Source of the DNA: Herbaspirillum sp. ASV7
GTDB lineage: Bacteria > Pseudomonadota > Gammaproteobacteria > Burkholderiales > Burkholderiaceae_D
NCBI RefSeq assembly: GCF_016429215.1
Contig: NZ_JAELUH010000041.1
Location: forward strand, 1 to 45,219
DNA length: 45,219 nt
Reading direction: 5' to 3'
A model generated the notes under the pieces. The model saw nothing but the letters and a program-made list of their open reading frames with translations, ran no database searches and was not told where the DNA came from. The translations under genes were made by a program, and so were the position numbers. This document shows, in pieces, positions 1 through 7,935 of the stretch; within the stretch, counting starts at the first letter, position 1, and every line of letters starts with the position of its first letter.

Positions 1-1548
1 GTTCAAGGCATTGCCGACATGGCCTGGCAGCATCTGGCGGGTCTCGATGTTCAGGCGTGCTCCCAGTACCAGCTGGGACGCGTTCCTTTCGTCCAGCATA
101 TCGGCCAGGCGCGGGGTTACGAACGTCGCGGGCGCACCCTGGGCACCCGCCACCTCGGCGCGCATGCGGCGCACAGTGGCGGCGTCGATGTTGGCCTTGG
201 GGCGGTTGCCCCATCGGCTGCGGGCAAAATTGAGAATCTCGGCGATCTCGCGATCGTCGAGGGTGGCAAAGGCCGGCATGGTCATCACACGCGGCGCGCC
301 CGCGGTACGCGCCGAGCGCCAGCCGGTGAGCATGATGTGGATCAGCGAGGAAGGCTCTGCCGACTGCAGGGCCGGGTTGCCGGCCAGACTGGGGAACACG
401 TCCTTGACGCCACCCCCGTCAGGACGGTGGCAGTCGGCGCAGAACTGCACATAGCCCAGGCCGCCGCGCGTGGTGTAGAGATCCGACGGCTGCGTGGCCG
501 TTGCCGCGGCTGCCGGCAGCTTCATCGGCAGGCCATCGGGCGCGGGGGGCAGCGCGGCCAAGTAGACGCCCACGGCAAGCAGATCCTCATCGCTCAGGTA
601 TTGGGTGCTGTGCTGGACCACATCGACCATGTTGCCTGCCACGGTGCCGAAACGGTTCCTGCCGGTCTTGAGCAACTGCGCCACGTCATCCGGCTTCCAT
701 AAACCACGCAGGCTCAGTGCGCGCCAGTTCTCCACGGTTTCGCCAGAGAGGAACAGCGGTCCGCGGCTACCGGCCTCGGACATGGCCTTTTCCTGGAAGC
801 CCAGGCCGCGTGGCGTATGGCAGGCACCGCAATGACCCAGGCCCTGGACAATGTAGGCTCCGCGGTTCCATTGAACGCTCTGGCTCATGTCGGGCTGGAA
901 GACTTGCTTATCCAGGAAGGCCCAGTTCCACACTGCCATGCCCCAGCGCTGGTTGAAGGGGAACTTCATCTCCAGCGCCTGGTTGGCCAGTGCGACCGGA
1001 CGCACACCCCGCATCAGGTAGACGTAGAGGGCCTGCATGTCTTCCTCGGAGATGCGTGCATAGGACGGGTAGGGCATGGCCGGATAGAGATGGTGACCGT
1101 CGGCAGCCACCCCTTCACGCATGACACGGTCAAACTGGGCGAAGCTGTAGTTGCCGATTCCGGTCTTGGCGTCCGGTGTGATGTTGGTGGAGTACAGCTT
1201 GCCGAACGGGGTTTCCAGCGGCAAGCCACCGGCCATCGGTTTGCTGCGGTCGTGGGTATGGCAGGCCACGCAATCGCCCAGACGGGCTACATAGCGGCCG
1301 CGCAGGATCTTCTCCCGGGTAGCGGCATCCAGCGATGGCGCCAGCTCTGCGGGCAGGTCGTCGATGATGCCGGTCATCTGCACGGGCGCGAGCTGGGTGG
1401 TCCCGGGGGTATCGGCTCCCTGTGCGGGCATGGACAGGGTCATCAGGAACATGAGCAGCAGGCAGATACGGCTGGGGAAACAAGGATGCCGGGTGCAACG
1501 AGCAAGAGAGGACATGGCGCCAATGCCTTTAGCGTTATTGATGGACAT
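1..1548 (-). CDS. Three-heme c-type cytochrome, partial (C-terminus off contig)
   Basis: The reading frame enters from the left edge of the window, so the C-terminus is missing. From the ATG at 1548 it encodes at least 516 residues. An in-frame stop at 1561-1563 bounds the start, and the ATG at 1515 is an alternative. A hydrophobic stretch ending near MPAQGA looks like a Sec signal peptide. Three heme-attachment motifs are visible: C-V-A-C-H (about residue 93), C-G-A-C-H (240) and C-A-D-C-H (370). This is the layout of the periplasmic cytochrome c subunits that take electrons from membrane-bound alcohol, gluconate or molybdopterin hydroxylase-type dehydrogenases. The partner dehydrogenase is not in the window and may lie beyond the left edge. 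About 60 or more residues continue past the third heme domain, somewhat longer than typical 400-480 residue members. The family is secure, the substrate unknown. Confidence 0.88.
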   Translation of the reverse strand, partial: MSINNAKGIGAMSSLARCTRHPCFPSRICLLLMFLMTLSMPAQGADTPGTTQLAPVQMTGIIDDLPAELAPSLDAATREKILRGRYVARLGDCVACHTHDRSKPMAGGLPLETPFGKLYSTNITPDAKTGIGNYSFAQFDRVMREGVAADGHHLYPAMPYPSYARISEEDMQALYVYLMRGVRPVALANQALEMKFPFNQRWGMAVWNWAFLDKQVFQPDMSQSVQWNRGAYIVQGLGHCGACHTPRGLGFQEKAMSEAGSRGPLFLSGETVENWRALSLRGLWKPDDVAQLLKTGRNRFGTVAGNMVDVVQHSTQYLSDEDLLAVGVYLAALPPAPDGLPMKLPAAAATATQPSDLYTTRGGLGYVQFCADCHRPDGGGVKDVFPSLAGNPALQSAEPSSLIHIMLTGWRSARTAGAPRVMTMPAFATLDDREIAEILNFARSRWGNRPKANIDAATVRRMRAEVAGAQGAPATFVTPRLADMLDERNASQLVLGARLNIETRQMLPGHVGNALN

Positions 1549-1794
1549 TAGGCAATTGAATCACCTTGCAGGCGGCGGGTGGCTGACTGGCGCGCTGTTG
1601 GCTTGACATCGCTCAATCGCTCTGTGCGTGACGCCGGCGGCAGTTCTGCTGGCCGTCACAGAGCGGCTGGACTGGTCAGGATCAAGCGTGGATCGTCTTG
1701 GCAGGCGGAGGCGAGGGTCCTGAGGCGCTTGCTGGTTGAGCTACTGCTTGATCCTGCTCATGCGAACGGTGACATCCGTCATCCTGTCATCCCG

Positions 1795-3417
1795 TCATTG
1801 CGGGAGCAAGATGGAATCCGCTGCGGGCGAAGAGAGGGAGGGGGCAGACAGGACCGGTAAAGCCGGCTGCGCCAGGGTGAACTTGGCCACCGAACCGGTC
1901 AGGGAGGCCGCCTGTTCGGTCAGTGCATGGGCGCCAGCCGCAGTCTGTTCAACCAGGGTCGCGTTATGCTGGGTAGCGCGATCCATCTCCCCCAGGGTAC
2001 GGCTGACCTGCGCAATCCCCTCGGCTTGTTCGCGCGTGGCAGTGGCGATATCGTTGACGGTGGTCATGACATTGCCGAAGGAGACCACGATCTGCCCGAT
2101 GGCCTGGTCGGCTTGCTTGACCTGCTCGGCGGCTTGGCCGACCGAGCCGATGGAGGCCGAAATCAGGTCCTTGACTTCGCGCGCCGCTTCGGCGCTGCGC
2201 AGGGCCAGCGAGCGCACTTCCGAGGCCACCACGGCAAAGCCGCGTCCCTGGCTGCCGGCACGGGCTGCCTCGACCGATGCGTTCAGCGCCAGGATATTGG
2301 TCTGGAAGGCAATACCGTCGATCACGCTGACGATATCGGAGATGCGTGCGGCGCTGGCCGTGACCTGTGCCATGGCACTGGCAATGCCGCCCATGACCCG
2401 ACCGCCGCGCTCGGCATCGTGGGCTGCCGCAGCTGCGAGAGAGTTGGTGCGTTCGGCGTTCTGGGCGTTGTTGCGCACTGCAGTGGAGAGCGCTTCGAGC
2501 GTGGAGGCTGTCTCCTCCAATGCGGCGGCCTGGGCAGCGGTACGTTGCGCCAACTCGCCGTTGCCTTGGGCAATGTCAGCCGCACCATGGTGGACATCAC
2601 GGGTCGCATCGCGGATATGGAGCACGGTCGCTGCTACGCCTCCCTGCATGCGCTCCAGCGCCGCCAACAAGGTACCGATCTCGTTGCCGGAGATGCCTTG
2701 CACCGGCCGGCTCAGGTCGCCATCGGCGATGCGGTCGAAATGCTCGGCCGCGCGTTGGAGCGGCTGCAGCAGCAGGCGGGAGAACAACAGCCAGCAGGCG
2801 GCGATGAGCAGGAGGGAGGCTGCCAGCATGGCAACGGCCAGCATCGTGGCCTGCTGCGAGCGCTGTTCGGACTCCCGGCGCAAGGCATCCTTGACCTGTT
2901 CCGCACGCTGGATCACTGCACGCAGGGTGGCGGCGAATTCGCGGTCGGCGGCTTCGGCGCTGACGGTGGCGGCGGCGTAGTCGTCCAGTGACACGTCATA
3001 CAGCGCTACCTCGCGCAGGTTCAATACCTTGATATAACTTTCATAGGCCGTAGAGACACGCACCGCCTCCGGTTCCGACAGTGCCTGGGGCGTCAATCCC
3101 TGCCGATAGCCATCGAAGGCCTTGCGTGCTTCCTGCAACGCGGCCGAGGCACGCCGGCTATAGTCGTTGGACTTGATTTCATCGCCCTTGACCAGGTTGA
3201 TGTAGGCGTTGTCCATGTTGATCAGGGTGTTCAGGAACAGGCGCTCCGTGTCATGCAATGGCTGGATATGCCGGTCCGACAGTTCGATCAGCGCCGTGGT
3301 CGCGCGCGTGGCCGAGCGTGCACCCTGCCAGGCCATCGCAACGGCCAGCCACAGCGCCAGTGTCAACAGTCCCAGCACCAGTACCAGGCCATTACGCAAC
3401 TTCATTCTGGTCAACAT
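1795..3417 (-). CDS. Methyl-accepting chemotaxis protein
   Basis: 540 residues, the normal length for a transmembrane chemoreceptor. An N-terminal membrane segment (about 8-31) is followed by a helical periplasmic domain of the Tar/4HB type, a second membrane segment (about 193-215), a HAMP domain and a long coiled-coil signalling domain. The hairpin tip, around the segment [20 protein letters not shown], is the most conserved part of all MCPs and binds CheA/CheW. The C-terminus ends ...DSILLPQ, with no NWETF-like CheR/CheB tether, so adaptation enzymes would have to act without tethering. The start has a good ribosome site (AGAGGAG, 6 nt before ATG). The ligand cannot be told from sequence. 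No chemotaxis genes are adjacent, so this is an orphan receptor. Confidence 0.95.
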   Translation of the reverse strand: MLTRMKLRNGLVLVLGLLTLALWLAVAMAWQGARSATRATTALIELSDRHIQPLHDTERLFLNTLINMDNAYINLVKGDEIKSNDYSRRASAALQEARKAFDGYRQGLTPQALSEPEAVRVSTAYESYIKVLNLREVALYDVSLDDYAAATVSAEAADREFAATLRAVIQRAEQVKDALRRESEQRSQQATMLAVAMLAASLLLIAACWLLFSRLLLQPLQRAAEHFDRIADGDLSRPVQGISGNEIGTLLAALERMQGGVAATVLHIRDATRDVHHGAADIAQGNGELAQRTAAQAAALEETASTLEALSTAVRNNAQNAERTNSLAAAAAHDAERGGRVMGGIASAMAQVTASAARISDIVSVIDGIAFQTNILALNASVEAARAGSQGRGFAVVASEVRSLALRSAEAAREVKDLISASIGSVGQAAEQVKQADQAIGQIVVSFGNVMTTVNDIATATREQAEGIAQVSRTLGEMDRATQHNATLVEQTAAGAHALTEQAASLTGSVAKFTLAQPALPVLSAPSLSSPAADSILLPQ

Positions 3418-3487
3418 GATGGTCTCCTCTCATTGACCAGCGCAGGCCTCGGCGGTGCATGACCGGAGGCTATCGTGAGACTGCTTC

Positions 3488-3511
3488 GTGGCTGACTGCG
3501 TGGCTGACTGC
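3488..3511. repeat. 12-bp tandem direct repeat
   Basis: GTGGCTGACTGC occurs twice in direct tandem (3488-3499 and 3500-3511), between the chemoreceptor start and the bufferin precursor stop. It does not code and has no obvious function. Confidence 0.7.
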
Positions 3512-3663
3512 GGGACAGGTTGGCCCATGGAATGCTCCGTTGAGTAAAACGAGGGGAAAGTGTCGGCGTGGTCCAGCTGCCCAGGATGGCAGCGATATCC
3601 ACGCCGGATTCCTGCGCCATTGCCTGGCCGGCGGCGCTCTCAGGGCCGCCGGCCTCTGCTGGC

Positions 3664-3942
3664 TCAGATCGGCTTGAGCGAACCCATGCCGCGCGGGGTC
3701 TTGATGGAGGTGCAAGTGCCGGCCGGAACGTTCTTCCAGGAATTGCCCTGGTAATCCATCTTGGCGGTACCGGCGCAGGTGGTGCCTTCGCCAGCCTTGC
3801 AGTCGTTCTGGCCGGCCAGGGAAACGCCATAGCACTTCTCGACGGCGGTCTTGTTCATTGGTTGCTTGTCTTGCGCCATGGCCACACCCGAGGCAAGCGT
3901 GGCGAGGGTCAGGGCGGCGGTGGCGACGATACGGCTGTTCAT
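3664..3942 (-). CDS. bufA1: Bufferin-type precursor, DUF2282 (BufA1-like)
   Basis: 92 residues with a clean Sec signal peptide (residues 1-23, cleavage at AMA-QD). The mature part has four cysteines (37, 48, 56, 77) in the order CYGV-x-LAG-x-NDC, CAG, VPAGTC. That pattern is the DUF2282 family, now known as bufferins: periplasmic copper-binding ribosomal peptides whose cysteines are converted to thiooxazoles by DUF692 (MNIO) enzymes. The ATG at 3942 is chosen because it is preceded by AAGGAG and starts the signal peptide; an upstream in-frame start would add an unlikely 43 residues. No MNIO (BufB) or BufC gene lies next to it, so maturation would have to happen in trans, or the peptide stays unmodified. 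It faces the anti-sigma gene at 4187 across a shared promoter region. The family is secure; modification and metal binding are inferred. Confidence 0.88.
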   Translation of the reverse strand: MNSRIVATAALTLATLASGVAMAQDKQPMNKTAVEKCYGVSLAGQNDCKAGEGTTCAGTAKMDYQGNSWKNVPAGTCTSIKTPRGMGSLKPI

Positions 3943-4032
3943 GGTGTGCTCCTTGAAAATGGATGATGTGGAAGATGATTCTGACCGGTCCAGCCCCGGG
4001 TTCTGCATCCAGGCTGCCGATCTGCTGGTTAT

Positions 4033-4058
4033 TTCGCCGGGGCATGCTGTCCGGTTAC
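4033..4058 (-). promoter_or_regulatory. SigF-type ECF promoter for the bufferin precursor
   Basis: Read on the minus strand, GTAACC (4053-4058) is followed by exactly 16 bases and then CGAA (4033-4036), about 90 bp before the ATG at 3942. As I recall, this is the consensus described for the ECF sigma factor SigF of Caulobacter, which controls copper/heavy-metal bufferin operons. The mirrored promoter at 4103-4128 fits the same consensus, which makes chance unlikely. Confidence 0.75.
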
Positions 4059-4102
4059 AGCGCGGCTTCAATAAATTTCGATGAAGTTATTTCGCAGCAG
4101 TG

Positions 4103-4128
4103 GTAACCAAGACGGCTTGCTGAGCGAA
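4103..4128 (+). promoter_or_regulatory. SigF-type ECF promoter for nrsF
   Basis: GTAACC (4103-4108), 16 bases, CGAA (4125-4128), 58 bp upstream of the nrsF ATG. It matches the element on the other strand base for base in both boxes and in spacing. The pair forms a divergent, co-regulated promoter region. In known systems NrsF and its sigma factor are autoregulated from such a promoter. Confidence 0.75.
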
Positions 4129-4186
4129 TAGACAAGAGAACGCATGATTGCGCAGCCAGCCCTCAGGGGCGCCATAGGGGATACCG

Positions 4187-4852
4187 ATGAAAACCATGGA
4201 ATTGATCAACATGTTGGCCGCCAGTACGGGAGACCCTGACGGTCCCGGCCAGCCCATCCTGGTACGCAATGCGTCCGCGCGCATGGTCGTGGCGCTGGCT
4301 TCGGGATTGATCGGTGCTGCGCTGCTGCTGGCCCTTTTCTACGGTGTGCGTAGTGACCTGCGCTCGTTGCTGCTGGAGCCGATGTTCTGGATGAAGGTGT
4401 CGTTCCCGCTGGCGGCGATGCTGATCGGACAATGGATTGCAGCCCGTCTGGCTCGGCCGGGCATGCGCGTCGGCCTGGGCCCTGCAGCGGCGCTGCTGCT
4501 GCCGCCGGCGCTGTTATGGCTGGCCGGTGCCAGCTGGCTGGCGCTGGCGCCGGCTTCTCAGCGGCTGGATCTGCTGCTGGGCAGCAGTTGGGAGGTGTGT
4601 TCGGCCAACGTGGCCTTGCTGTCGCTGCCTACGCTGGCGTCCATGCAGTGGTTCCTGCGCGGACTGGCCCCCACGCAACTGCGCGCGGCCGGCGCGGTGG
4701 CCGGGTTGGTGGCGGGGGCGCAGGGCGTGCTGGTCTATTCGCTCTATTGCGTGGAGATGGCACCGCCGTTCTGGGGTGTCTGGTATGTCTTGGGTGTGGC
4801 GCTGCCGACGGCGGCTGGCACCCTGTGCGGGCCATGGCTGCTTCGTTGGTGA
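4187..4852 (+). CDS. nrsF: NrsF-like anti-sigma factor, DUF1109 membrane protein
   Basis: 221 residues with about six membrane helices (first about 33-52). Two conserved cysteines sit in E-V-C-x-x-N (C138) and L-Y-C-V-E-M-A-P-P-F (C188), followed by V-W-Y-x-L-G. This is the DUF1109/NrsF signature: an inner-membrane protein that holds an ECF sigma factor of the SigF type inactive and releases it on metal or oxidative stress, sensed through the two cysteines. The start at 4187 has AGGGG 6 nt upstream. In most genomes the sigma-factor gene lies directly upstream and overlaps; here the 245 bp upstream hold only the divergent promoters, so the sigma factor must be encoded elsewhere. It is divergent from the bufferin precursor, a known SigF target type. 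Confidence 0.85.
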   Translation: MKTMELINMLAASTGDPDGPGQPILVRNASARMVVALASGLIGAALLLALFYGVRSDLRSLLLEPMFWMKVSFPLAAMLIGQWIAARLARPGMRVGLGPAAALLLPPALLWLAGASWLALAPASQRLDLLLGSSWEVCSANVALLSLPTLASMQWFLRGLAPTQLRAAGAVAGLVAGAQGVLVYSLYCVEMAPPFWGVWYVLGVALPTAAGTLCGPWLLRW

Positions 4853-4940
4853 CCTGGCCGCCAGCGACCGGCAGCCTCCCTGTGACCGCAGGCCAGCCGC
4901 AACGCAACCAGGTCTCACAGCGCTAAAGATGCACTCAAGG

Positions 4941-5477
4941 CTAGCGCGATGACTTCCACGACATGCGCTGCAGGATAGGCATCTTGTCGATGAACTGATG
5001 CCACAGTGCGCCCAGGATGTGCAGCCCCACCAGGAAATAGACGGCATTGCCCATGAGTTCGTGGACGTCCTTGATCGGTCCGCGCAAGGCCTCGTTCTTG
5101 GCCATCAGTACCGGCAGGGTGGCACCGAAGAACACCACCTCGCGTCCGCCGGCCTGGGTGAACAGGATGCCGGTGATGGGCAGGCCGATCATCACCCCAT
5201 ACAACAGCAGGTGGACGACCTGTGATCCCAGGCGCTGCAGCCTGGGCAAGTCCAGCTCGGGCGGCACGCCCAGCAGCTGGCGCGCCAGGATGCGTAGCAG
5301 CACCAGGATCAGCACCAGTTGCCCGGCATGCATGTGGATGGTGCGCAGCAGGTCGCGCAGCGGATCGCCCTTGGGCACTTCGCCACGGTATTCGATGGTG
5401 GCCAGCGCCACCACGAAGAGCAGGAAGATCACCCAGTGCAGGGTGACCGAGAGGGGATGGTAATGAGTTCGTTTCAT
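4941..5477 (-). CDS. Cytochrome b561
   Basis: 178 residues, four membrane helices, with the b561/YodB pattern: MKRTHYHPLSVTLHW at the N-terminus, HMHAGQLVL in helix 2, LLLYGVMIGLPITG in helix 3 and VHELMGNAVYFLVGLHILGALWHQF in helices 3-4. These histidines would ligate two b hemes. Proteins of this type move electrons between the quinone pool and periplasmic acceptors, or dispose of superoxide as CybB does. It converges with nrsF (88 bp gap). No SigF-type promoter is seen upstream, so membership in that regulon is not supported. Confidence 0.92.
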   Translation of the reverse strand: MKRTHYHPLSVTLHWVIFLLFVVALATIEYRGEVPKGDPLRDLLRTIHMHAGQLVLILVLLRILARQLLGVPPELDLPRLQRLGSQVVHLLLYGVMIGLPITGILFTQAGGREVVFFGATLPVLMAKNEALRGPIKDVHELMGNAVYFLVGLHILGALWHQFIDKMPILQRMSWKSSR

Positions 5478-5548
5478 GGCGTATTGGGCTTTGCGGGAGT
5501 CTCCGGTGAAACACTGGCCATCCGTGCGGCAATGGCCAGCAAGACGGG

Positions 5549-5731
5549 TCAGGCGTGCGTGTCGACGATGGTACCGAGCGCCCCCGAGCTTGCCTTGGGC
5601 TTCTCGACTTCACCCGGTGCGCTGTTGTCGCGGTCACCGTCACTGTCGATCCCGGTCGTGCGTGGTGGCGCGGTCCCGACGTGGTGCGGGGTGCTCCAGT
5701 TGCTGGACAGGCCACTGATGGCGGTTGTCAT
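5549..5731 (-). CDS. Small Asp/Gly-rich protein of unknown function
   Basis: 60 residues, easily missed by gene callers. It has an excellent ribosome site (AAAGGAG, 6 nt before the ATG at 5731). The sequence is Ser/Thr/Pro-rich with a central D-S-D-G-D-R-D-N stretch and ends G-A-L-G-T-I-V-D-T-H-A. I recall similar tiny proteins with an acidic D-G-D core and a G-T-x-V-D/N-T-x-A tail in Burkholderiales, always annotated hypothetical. It has no signal peptide and no membrane segment. The D-x-D-G-D core resembles a calcium loop, but nothing else supports metal binding. Confidence 0.55.
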   Translation of the reverse strand: MTTAISGLSSNWSTPHHVGTAPPRTTGIDSDGDRDNSAPGEVEKPKASSGALGTIVDTHA

Positions 5732-5825
5732 GCTTGGCTCCTTTCCTGGAAAGAAAATACCAGCCGCTTGCTGGCGCTTCCGATGCTACTAGCCGAAACT
5801 TAGACAGGGCTTAGTGCTGGGCGGA

Positions 5826-7172
5826 TCATGGCACGGGCGTCGCTGCGGCTGCTGCAGGCAGGATAAGACTGATCTGCAAGCCGCTTCCTTGATCCGGATC
5901 GGAAAAAGCCAAGCTGATATCGATATGCAGACGATCGGCGATGGCCTTGACAATCGCCAGACCCAGCCCCGAGCCCGGCTCCTGGTTGCCGTTGAGGCGA
6001 TAGAACGGTTCGAACACCTGTTGCCACTGTGCCATCGGAATGCCCGGGCCGTCGTCGGCAATCACGACCCTGACCTGGCCTGGCTGCTGACGTACCGTGA
6101 TATCGATATGCCCACCGGCCGGCGTATAGCGGATCGCGTTGTCGAGCAGGTTATTAAGCACCAACAGCAGCTCCAGCTCGCTGGAGGCGATGTGCACATC
6201 CTCTGGCGCATCCACACTGATATCGATGTTCTTTTGCTGGGCCAGCGGCAGCAGGCTTTCCAGTACCTGGCGGATCAGTGCGCGCACGGCGACGACGGCG
6301 TTCTCCCGTGGCGCCGCCGCCTGGGTCCTGGCCAGCGTCAGCAGCTGGTGCAGCAGGGTCTTGGCGCGCTCGATGCCGCTGCGCAGGCGCGCCAGCCGCT
6401 GGCGGGCGTCCCCGGTGAGTCCGGATTGTTCCAGGCGTTCAGCCTGCAGCGACAGGGCGGTCAGCGGGGTGCGCAATTCGTGGGCGGCATCGGCCACGAA
6501 GCGTCGTTGCGCGGCAAGCGTATAGGCAACCCGCTCCAGCAGGCGGTTGATGGCCTCGACGAAGGGCTGTATCTCGCGCGGCAGGGTGGTCGTTGCAATG
6601 GCCTGCAGGTCATCGTCGCGGCGGCGGTCGATTTCCTGGCTGAGCATGTTGACCGGTGCGAGCAGGCCGCGTACCAAGCGATGGATCACCAACAGCAACA
6701 ACGGCACCAGCGCCAGGAAGGGCAGGACCGCACGCCAGGCATTGCGATAGGCGATCTGGTCGCGCACATCGGTTTCCTGGGACAAGGCGATGCGTGGTCC
6801 CGAGCGCAAGGTGCGGACATAGAGGCGGAAATACTCTCCGTGCGCCAAGACCGTCTGCAGGCCATCCGGCAGGTCGGCGGGAAGGGCGAGCAAATGCTGC
6901 CCGGACGTGGACCCACGGCCGGGGCCGTCGAGTCTTTGCAGCGTGATGCGGAACTCATGGTCGGCACCGGGATATCCGCCCACCAGGCCCTCTTCAGGCA
7001 GCGTCACCTCCAGCCGGTCCAGCAGGGAACCGACCTGCATGAGCAGGTCATCCTGCAGGCCGATGGTGTCGTCGTAGGCCGACTTGAAGCCCAGCCAGCC
7101 TGCGCCGATGGCCACCAGCAGGATGGCCCCGGTCAGCGTCAGCGACAGGCGCCACTGCAGCGAGGAGATCAT
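5826..7172 (-). CDS. Sensor histidine kinase (QseC/TctE-like)
   Basis: 448 residues from the ATG at 7172, which overlaps the regulator stop as ATGA and has AGGGAG just upstream. A start at 7193 is possible; longer frames are not plausible. Layout: membrane helix 8-28, periplasmic sensor of the 2CSK_N type (about 30-145), membrane helix about 147-165, short linker, HisKA with H231 in AAHELRTPLTAL, then HATPase with the N box (LNNLLDNAIRYTP), G1 (DDGPGIP) and G2 (GSGLGLAI). It phosphorylates the adjacent response regulator. The signal is unknown; relatives respond to tricarboxylates, metals, polymyxin or quorum-like cues. Translational coupling indicates one operon with the regulator. Confidence 0.95.
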   Translation of the reverse strand: MISSLQWRLSLTLTGAILLVAIGAGWLGFKSAYDDTIGLQDDLLMQVGSLLDRLEVTLPEEGLVGGYPGADHEFRITLQRLDGPGRGSTSGQHLLALPADLPDGLQTVLAHGEYFRLYVRTLRSGPRIALSQETDVRDQIAYRNAWRAVLPFLALVPLLLLVIHRLVRGLLAPVNMLSQEIDRRRDDDLQAIATTTLPREIQPFVEAINRLLERVAYTLAAQRRFVADAAHELRTPLTALSLQAERLEQSGLTGDARQRLARLRSGIERAKTLLHQLLTLARTQAAAPRENAVVAVRALIRQVLESLLPLAQQKNIDISVDAPEDVHIASSELELLLVLNNLLDNAIRYTPAGGHIDITVRQQPGQVRVVIADDGPGIPMAQWQQVFEPFYRLNGNQEPGSGLGLAIVKAIADRLHIDISLAFSDPDQGSGLQISLILPAAAAATPVP

Positions 7173-7831
7173 TGCTCCCTTGACACGAGCCATCCCATCC
7201 CCCTGACGTTCCTGATGGCATCCTTGTCGAGCTTCTTGCGCAATGAATGGATGAGGAACTCGACGGCATTGCTTTCCACTTCCTCGCCCCAGCCGTAGAT
7301 GCGTTGTTCCAGCTCGCCGCGCGAGAGGATGGCGCCGGGGCGCACCATCAGGGCATGCAGCAGGGCAAACTCGCGCGCCGACAGCGCGGTGGGTTCTTGC
7401 TCGCGCCAACGGGCGGTCTTGGCTGCCACGTCCAGTTCCAGTGGGCCATTTGACAGCAGGTCGGTGGCAGCGCCCGACTTGCGGCGCAGGACCGCGCGCA
7501 GTCGCGCCAGCAGCTCACCGATGGCGAAGGGCTTGAGCACATAATCGTCGGCGCCGGCATCCAGGCCGGCGATACGGTCATCGACGCCGTCGCGGGCGGT
7601 GATGACCAGCACCGGTGTGGCCTGGCGCTGGCGCAGATGGCGCAATACCTCCAGCCCATCCTTGCCGGGCAAGCCCAGGTCCAGCAGCAGGGCGTCATAA
7701 GGCTGCAGCCCCAGCGCTCCCAGGGCCGCCTGGCCGTCCCGGGTCCAGTCGACCGCATAACCGTTGTCTTTCAGGGCGGCGCGCACTTCCTCGCCGATCA
7801 TGGGGTCGTCTTCGACCAGTAGTATTCTCAT
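7169..7831 (-). CDS. OmpR-family response regulator
   Basis: 220 residues. Receiver domain with the acidic pair E7-D8-D9, phospho-acceptor D51 (LLLDLGLPG), T78 and K100 (VLKPF). The C-terminal winged helix of the Trans_reg_C type begins near residue 125 and ends with NAVEFLIHSLRKKL and the beta hairpin IRNVRGMGWLV. The start at MRILLVEDD (7831) is the only sensible one: an upstream ATG would add 24 residues not found in the family. First gene of the two-gene operon, closest in style to QseB/PmrA/TctD. No target operator is recognisable. Confidence 0.95.
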   Translation of the reverse strand: MRILLVEDDPMIGEEVRAALKDNGYAVDWTRDGQAALGALGLQPYDALLLDLGLPGKDGLEVLRHLRQRQATPVLVITARDGVDDRIAGLDAGADDYVLKPFAIGELLARLRAVLRRKSGAATDLLSNGPLELDVAAKTARWREQEPTALSAREFALLHALMVRPGAILSRGELEQRIYGWGEEVESNAVEFLIHSLRKKLDKDAIRNVRGMGWLVSREQ

Positions 7832-7885
7832 CGCCTCGCCTCGGGCAGCTGCCTGCCAATGGCGATAGAGTGTAAGCCAAAAGAG

Positions 7886-7920
7886 ACACGCCGGGACAGC
7901 CAACGGCCAGCCCGGCGTGT
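7886..7920 (-). terminator. Rho-independent terminator of the binding-protein operon
   Basis: A perfect 10-bp stem (ACACGCCGGG at 7886-7895 with CCCGGCGTGT at 7911-7920) followed on the minus strand by CTCTTTT. It lies 16 bp after the stop of the binding-protein gene and separates it from the two-component operon. Confidence 0.8.
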
Positions 7921-7935
7921 TTGCAAGTCAATGCA

